Assembly (NCBI GenBank): GCA_030044295.1
Contig: JASHWB010000465.1
Location: forward strand, 1-7,839
Direction of reading: 5' to 3'
Origin: Candidatus Acidiferrales bacterium
GTDB lineage: Bacteria; Acidobacteriota; Terriglobia; Acidiferrales; UBA7541
Length of the DNA stretch: 7,839 bases
Shown here: positions 4,885-7,839 of the stretch, in pieces
Layout: each line of letters starts with the position of its first letter
Numbering within the stretch: position 1 is the stretch's first letter
Notes under the pieces: model-generated
Told to the model about the DNA's origin: nothing
The model's input: the letters and a program-made list of their open reading frames with translations, nothing else
Databases searched by the model: none
Translations under genes and position numbers: made by a program

Positions 4885-7518
4885 TTAGCGTTGGCGAGCC
4901 GTTCGAGCGACGCGAGTAATCTGAGGGGAAGACAAATCTCCGGTGAGCCGAAAACCGGCGGCAGCGATTCTCGACTCGGGCGGCACAGCCTGAAAATGCA
5001 GATCGAGGCTGCGGTCGAACCCTACTGAACCCAACCCGATCAGCGAGCGCCGATCGGGTAGGGTCAATGCAAGTCTCTGAAACTGGATCGCGCGGCGCGC
5101 GCACGTGAATGTGGCCGACGCCGCAGCGATGCGCCCGTCCGCGGCAGATGCCGGCGCGGAATCAATCGCCCTTTGCAGATCGAGGCCGCGCAGCGCGATG
5201 GCATCGGCCTGTGCGTTCCCCTTGCACGAAATCGAGGCGATCAGGTCGCCGCGATTCGCGCCTTTCGCATCGATGGAAATCCGCCCATCGATCAAATTTA
5301 CGCGCAGCCCGTCCAGCGCCGGGATTGCCGTGACTAGCGGGGCGACGTCCGTCCGTGAAACGGCAAATTCAGCGTGATAATCCGGAACCGGCGACAAATT
5401 GGCGCGCAAGAGGCCGCTGGCCTGTCCGCCATAGAACTGGCCAGTTGCGTCCGACAATTCGATTCGGCGCCCCTCAATTTGTAGATTTCCGGAAACGTGG
5501 CGGATCACCAGCGGCTTGAGCGCGAACTCGCCCATGGCCAGTGTTCCGCTGGCGCGGAGGTTCTCGGGCACGGCGGCGGTCGGCGGCGGGCCAAGAAAGG
5601 GCAACATGCGATCGAGAAAGCTTTCGCGCCAGCGCGGGTCCAGCCAGCGATCGAGGTCAGCCGCGGAAAGCTGGTCAGCGGAAAGCGCGAATCGCCATTC
5701 AGCATCGGCTGGCCCGCGCTCGAACGTGCCGGTCCAGTTTGCGCCAAACGCTTTTGCCGAAGCGAGCGCAATTTGGGTGAGTCCGGACTTCATCTCGACG
5801 CGTGCGCGGACTTGTTCCACGGGTAGATTGAGGAATGGCGCGCGCAGTACGTCACCGCTGGATGTGGTGCCGGCAGCGCCCAACGAAATCGTCCCAGTTG
5901 GCTGCGAGTCCCATGGATACTGAGAGTGTTGCCAGCGCAGGTCGCACGAAAGTGGGCCTTGCAAATTCCAGCCCCGCGAAAGGTTTAGTCCCAGGGAAGC
6001 GCCGAGGGCGCTGATGCCGCGGGCGTCGTCCGCGGCTCCCGATATGTGCCAAGAAGGAAAAAGCAGCTTGCGCGCACGCGATGCGTCCATGCGAAACGAG
6101 GCTGCGCGATCCGCCACCGTCTTCCACGTCAGCGTGGCCGGTTGCAGCGAAATTCCACCGCGGTCGTATCGTAGATCGATGGGGCCGATGCGCACCGGTC
6201 CAGCCAGTGCGGAAGCAAGCAAGTCGACGCGGGCACCCGTCACCGATGCGCTCGAAAGGCTCGGCGGCCAGCCAATGACGCGTGCCCGGACATCGACAAT
6301 GCCGTGCAATGAGGTCCCGTCCGGCACGCCGGGGTGAAACGCCCGCACCCAGCTCAGCGCATCGCCGAGATCGATCTGTGAGGACGTCATCTCCATGAAG
6401 TCCGATGCGTCGCCGGGGCGCCTGCCCGCGGGCGGAGCGCTGGTCCAGTCGAATGCCGCTATCGCTCGCGCATTGGAATGCGGTGCTTCGATCCGCAGAT
6501 CCGGCACCTGCAATTGAGAGAGGCTGGGGTTCAGCACAGCCTGATGGAGCACGAAATCCAGCGATGGATTATCTGGACGCGCGGCCATGTCCCAGCGGTG
6601 CAGGTTGCGAAGTTCCGCGGTGCCGTCTAGCGCCCAGCCGCTCGTGGGGTCCCGTGGTTCGGTGCTCGCGCTAACGGAAATCGCAACGTCTCCGCGAACG
6701 CCGTAATCGTCGCCGCGAGCAAGTCGGAACAGGTCGGAAATCGAGGCATCCGTCCAGGTGATTTGTAGAGCGGCAGGACGCAATCTCGAAGAGGTGCCAC
6801 CGACATAACCTGTGACGCGGATTACGCCAGGCTGCTGCGTCAAGACCGCGGCGCGCCAGGGTGACGCAGTCATGTCGATACGCCATCTGCCCGGCGCATC
6901 CGTTTCCATTGAGCCGTTCAGGCCCACAAGAGCGAACGCCAGCTTTTCGTACCCACGGTTGAAATCGATACGGCTGTCGCTGATGTCGATCCGGCGGAAT
7001 TGGACGCCCGGCGACGAAGCAGCAGGCGGACTCGATGAGCGTAACCCAGCCGAAGGCCGAGGAAGCCACTCCGCCAGGTTCCAGTCACCACTGGGCGCGC
7101 GCACTAAATTCAGGCTCGCGCCGCTCACCGAAAGCGTTCCTAGCTCGACGTGCCCTCGCAGCAAGCCCCGCCAGCGAAGGCCCACGGAAATCGAGTCCGC
7201 ACGAATGAAGTATTCGTTGCCGAAGCGAGGATCTTCACCGATACGTACCGAATTCGCCTCCAGCGCCGGGCCATCCCAGATGCTGAATGCATAATTGCCG
7301 ACTTCAACGGGCCTGCCGAACGCTGCCTCCAGCCGGGCGGTCATCCGGGTGCGCAATCGGCTATGCTGGACGAGCAAGGAGATCGCAGCATCCCCGCCCC
7401 ATACGACAAGCGCAAACAATAGGACGAAAACCGTTCCACGCCGCAGCCATCGGCGCGGTTTGCGGAATTCCGGCGTCTCACTTGACGGGGCAGTTTGTTC
7501 GCGAACCGCGGTATCCAA
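4885..7518 (-). CDS. AsmA-like inner-membrane-anchored periplasmic protein
   Basis: A large (877 residues) protein with a basic cytoplasmic N-terminus (FRKPRRWLRRG), one membrane helix (about 28-50) and a long periplasmic part. The start of the periplasmic region (about 55-155: RMTARLEAAFGRPVEVGNYAFSIWDGPALEANSVRIGED, then LGTLSVSGASLNLVRAPSGDWNLAEWLP) is the typical AsmA N-terminal pattern. The C-terminal third (about 660-870) has the AsmA-like C-terminal pattern, with strands such as GNLQIEGRRIELSDATGQFYGG and a closing FRLTGDLSSPQITRVARTARQR. Relatives (AsmA, TamB, YhdP) form beta-groove bridges linked to outer-membrane assembly and phospholipid transport; that role here is inferred. The start is a TTG at 7518 with GGA 6 nt upstream. 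There is no ATG between the preceding in-frame TGA (near 7585) and Met60, so a non-ATG start seems required to include the membrane helix. lepB ends 83 bp upstream. Confidence 0.82.
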   Translation of the reverse strand: MDTAVREQTAPSSETPEFRKPRRWLRRGTVFVLLFALVVWGGDAAISLLVQHSRLRTRMTARLEAAFGRPVEVGNYAFSIWDGPALEANSVRIGEDPRFGNEYFIRADSISVGLRWRGLLRGHVELGTLSVSGASLNLVRAPSGDWNLAEWLPRPSAGLRSSSPPAASSPGVQFRRIDISDSRIDFNRGYEKLAFALVGLNGSMETDAPGRWRIDMTASPWRAAVLTQQPGVIRVTGYVGGTSSRLRPAALQITWTDASISDLFRLARGDDYGVRGDVAISVSASTEPRDPTSGWALDGTAELRNLHRWDMAARPDNPSLDFVLHQAVLNPSLSQLQVPDLRIEAPHSNARAIAAFDWTSAPPAGRRPGDASDFMEMTSSQIDLGDALSWVRAFHPGVPDGTSLHGIVDVRARVIGWPPSLSSASVTGARVDLLASALAGPVRIGPIDLRYDRGGISLQPATLTWKTVADRAASFRMDASRARKLLFPSWHISGAADDARGISALGASLGLNLSRGWNLQGPLSCDLRWQHSQYPWDSQPTGTISLGAAGTTSSGDVLRAPFLNLPVEQVRARVEMKSGLTQIALASAKAFGANWTGTFERGPADAEWRFALSADQLSAADLDRWLDPRWRESFLDRMLPFLGPPPTAAVPENLRASGTLAMGEFALKPLVIRHVSGNLQIEGRRIELSDATGQFYGGQASGLLRANLSPVPDYHAEFAVSRTDVAPLVTAIPALDGLRVNLIDGRISIDAKGANRGDLIASISCKGNAQADAIALRGLDLQRAIDSAPASAADGRIAAASATFTCARRAIQFQRLALTLPDRRSLIGLGSVGFDRSLDLHFQAVPPESRIAAAGFRLTGDLSSPQITRVARTARQR

Positions 7519-7601
7519 GTTGAATCCAATTGGGCGCGAACGCGCCTTGAGATGTTCTAGAGAAGCTGCGCCGGCGCTAATTCAGAGGCGCGGATCGGCC
7601 G

Positions 7602-7839
7602 CTAATGAACTTCTCGCAACATGCGGTTCCAGCGCGTGCTGCCGGACAAATGAGCGAGCGTGGAGCCAATTCCACGCGCCGATCCCGTGAGGCTGCGATC
7701 GGCGTAATCGTCCGCCGTGGCGCGCACCGACCAGTAAATCAGGATTGGCTGGCCCACGATCGCATCGCGGTCGACGAAGCCCCAGTAGCGGCTGTCCCAA
7801 CTGTCGTCGCGATTGTCGCCCATCACGAAGTAGTGGTTC
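7602..7839 (-). CDS. lepB: Signal peptidase I (C-terminal fragment)
   Basis: Membrane-bound serine protease that cuts signal peptides from exported proteins at the outer face of the inner membrane. Only the last 78 residues are in the window; the gene continues past the right edge. They start NHYFVMGDNRDDSWDSRYWG, which is the conserved box E (GDNR--S-DSR--G) holding the structural Asp/Ser residues near the active site, followed by FVDRDAIVGQPILIYWSV, the usual last core strand. The catalytic Ser/Lys dyad lies outside the window. After the core comes a roughly 40-residue tail ending RWNRMLREVH. The stop is TAG at 7604-7602. The AsmA-like gene follows 83 bp later on the same strand and is probably read from the same transcript, since I see no clear promoter in the gap. 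Confidence 0.95.
   Translation of the reverse strand, partial: NHYFVMGDNRDDSWDSRYWGFVDRDAIVGQPILIYWSVRATADDYADRSLTGSARGIGSTLAHLSGSTRWNRMLREVH

Noticed and set aside
1116..4940. The same peptide GDLSSPQ near the C-termini of both UvrB and the AsmA-like protein
   Set aside because: The nucleotide match is short and imperfect, the surroundings differ, and the phrase is ordinary at the end of AsmA-like proteins; coincidence is the simplest explanation.
4390..5028. A 212-codon + strand frame spanning the junction of the AsmA-like and secreted-protein genes
   Set aside because: Antisense to two better-supported genes, with no recognisable protein features.
7568..7577. GCGCCGGCGC palindrome between lepB and the AsmA-like gene
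   Set aside because: A short GC-only palindrome is expected by chance in GC-rich DNA, and no U-run follows it to make a terminator.

Overview
The window is a stretch of high-GC bacterial chromosome with tightly packed genes and no mobile elements, RNA genes or CRISPR arrays that I can see. The protein flavour suggests Acidobacteriota: a GT2 membrane glycosyltransferase tail, a PagL-type acyloxyacyl hydrolase, an AsmA-like protein with a secreted companion, and a short ArgA-like GNAT with a cysteine cluster. A Gram-negative (diderm) cell is well supported by the PagL-type barrel and the AsmA-like protein. The phylum is an inference from overall resemblance and is not proven.

Layout: the 3' end of a glycosyltransferase gene (1-162, + strand) converges on a block in which every other gene lies on the minus strand. 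In the order of transcription (right to left) that block is: the 3' end of lepB (signal peptidase I, 7839-7602), a large AsmA-like inner-membrane/periplasmic protein (7518-4885), an unrecognised secreted protein (about 4863-3805), a GNAT N-acetyltransferase resembling short ArgA enzymes (3701-3180), uvrB (3117-985), and a PagL-like lipid A deacylase (995-198) whose start overlaps the end of uvrB.

Two transcription units are likely, perhaps three. lepB, the AsmA-like gene and the secreted-protein gene are close together (83 and about 21 bp gaps) and could be one envelope-related operon. A 103-bp gap with an unusual inverted-repeat cluster separates them from the GNAT gene. uvrB has its own good -10 element (TATAAT at 3170-3165, minus strand) in an AT-rich patch. 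The pagL-like gene is probably translated from the uvrB message, because their reading frames overlap by 11 bp.

Most of the window is ordinary housekeeping and envelope content. I do not see a convincing new multi-gene system. The items most worth a second look are the three alternating ATGCG/CGCAT half-sites before the GNAT gene, the overlapping uvrB/pagL-like arrangement with its long Arg-rich leader, and the unassigned secreted protein next to the AsmA-like gene. No gap between genes exceeds about 103 bp.
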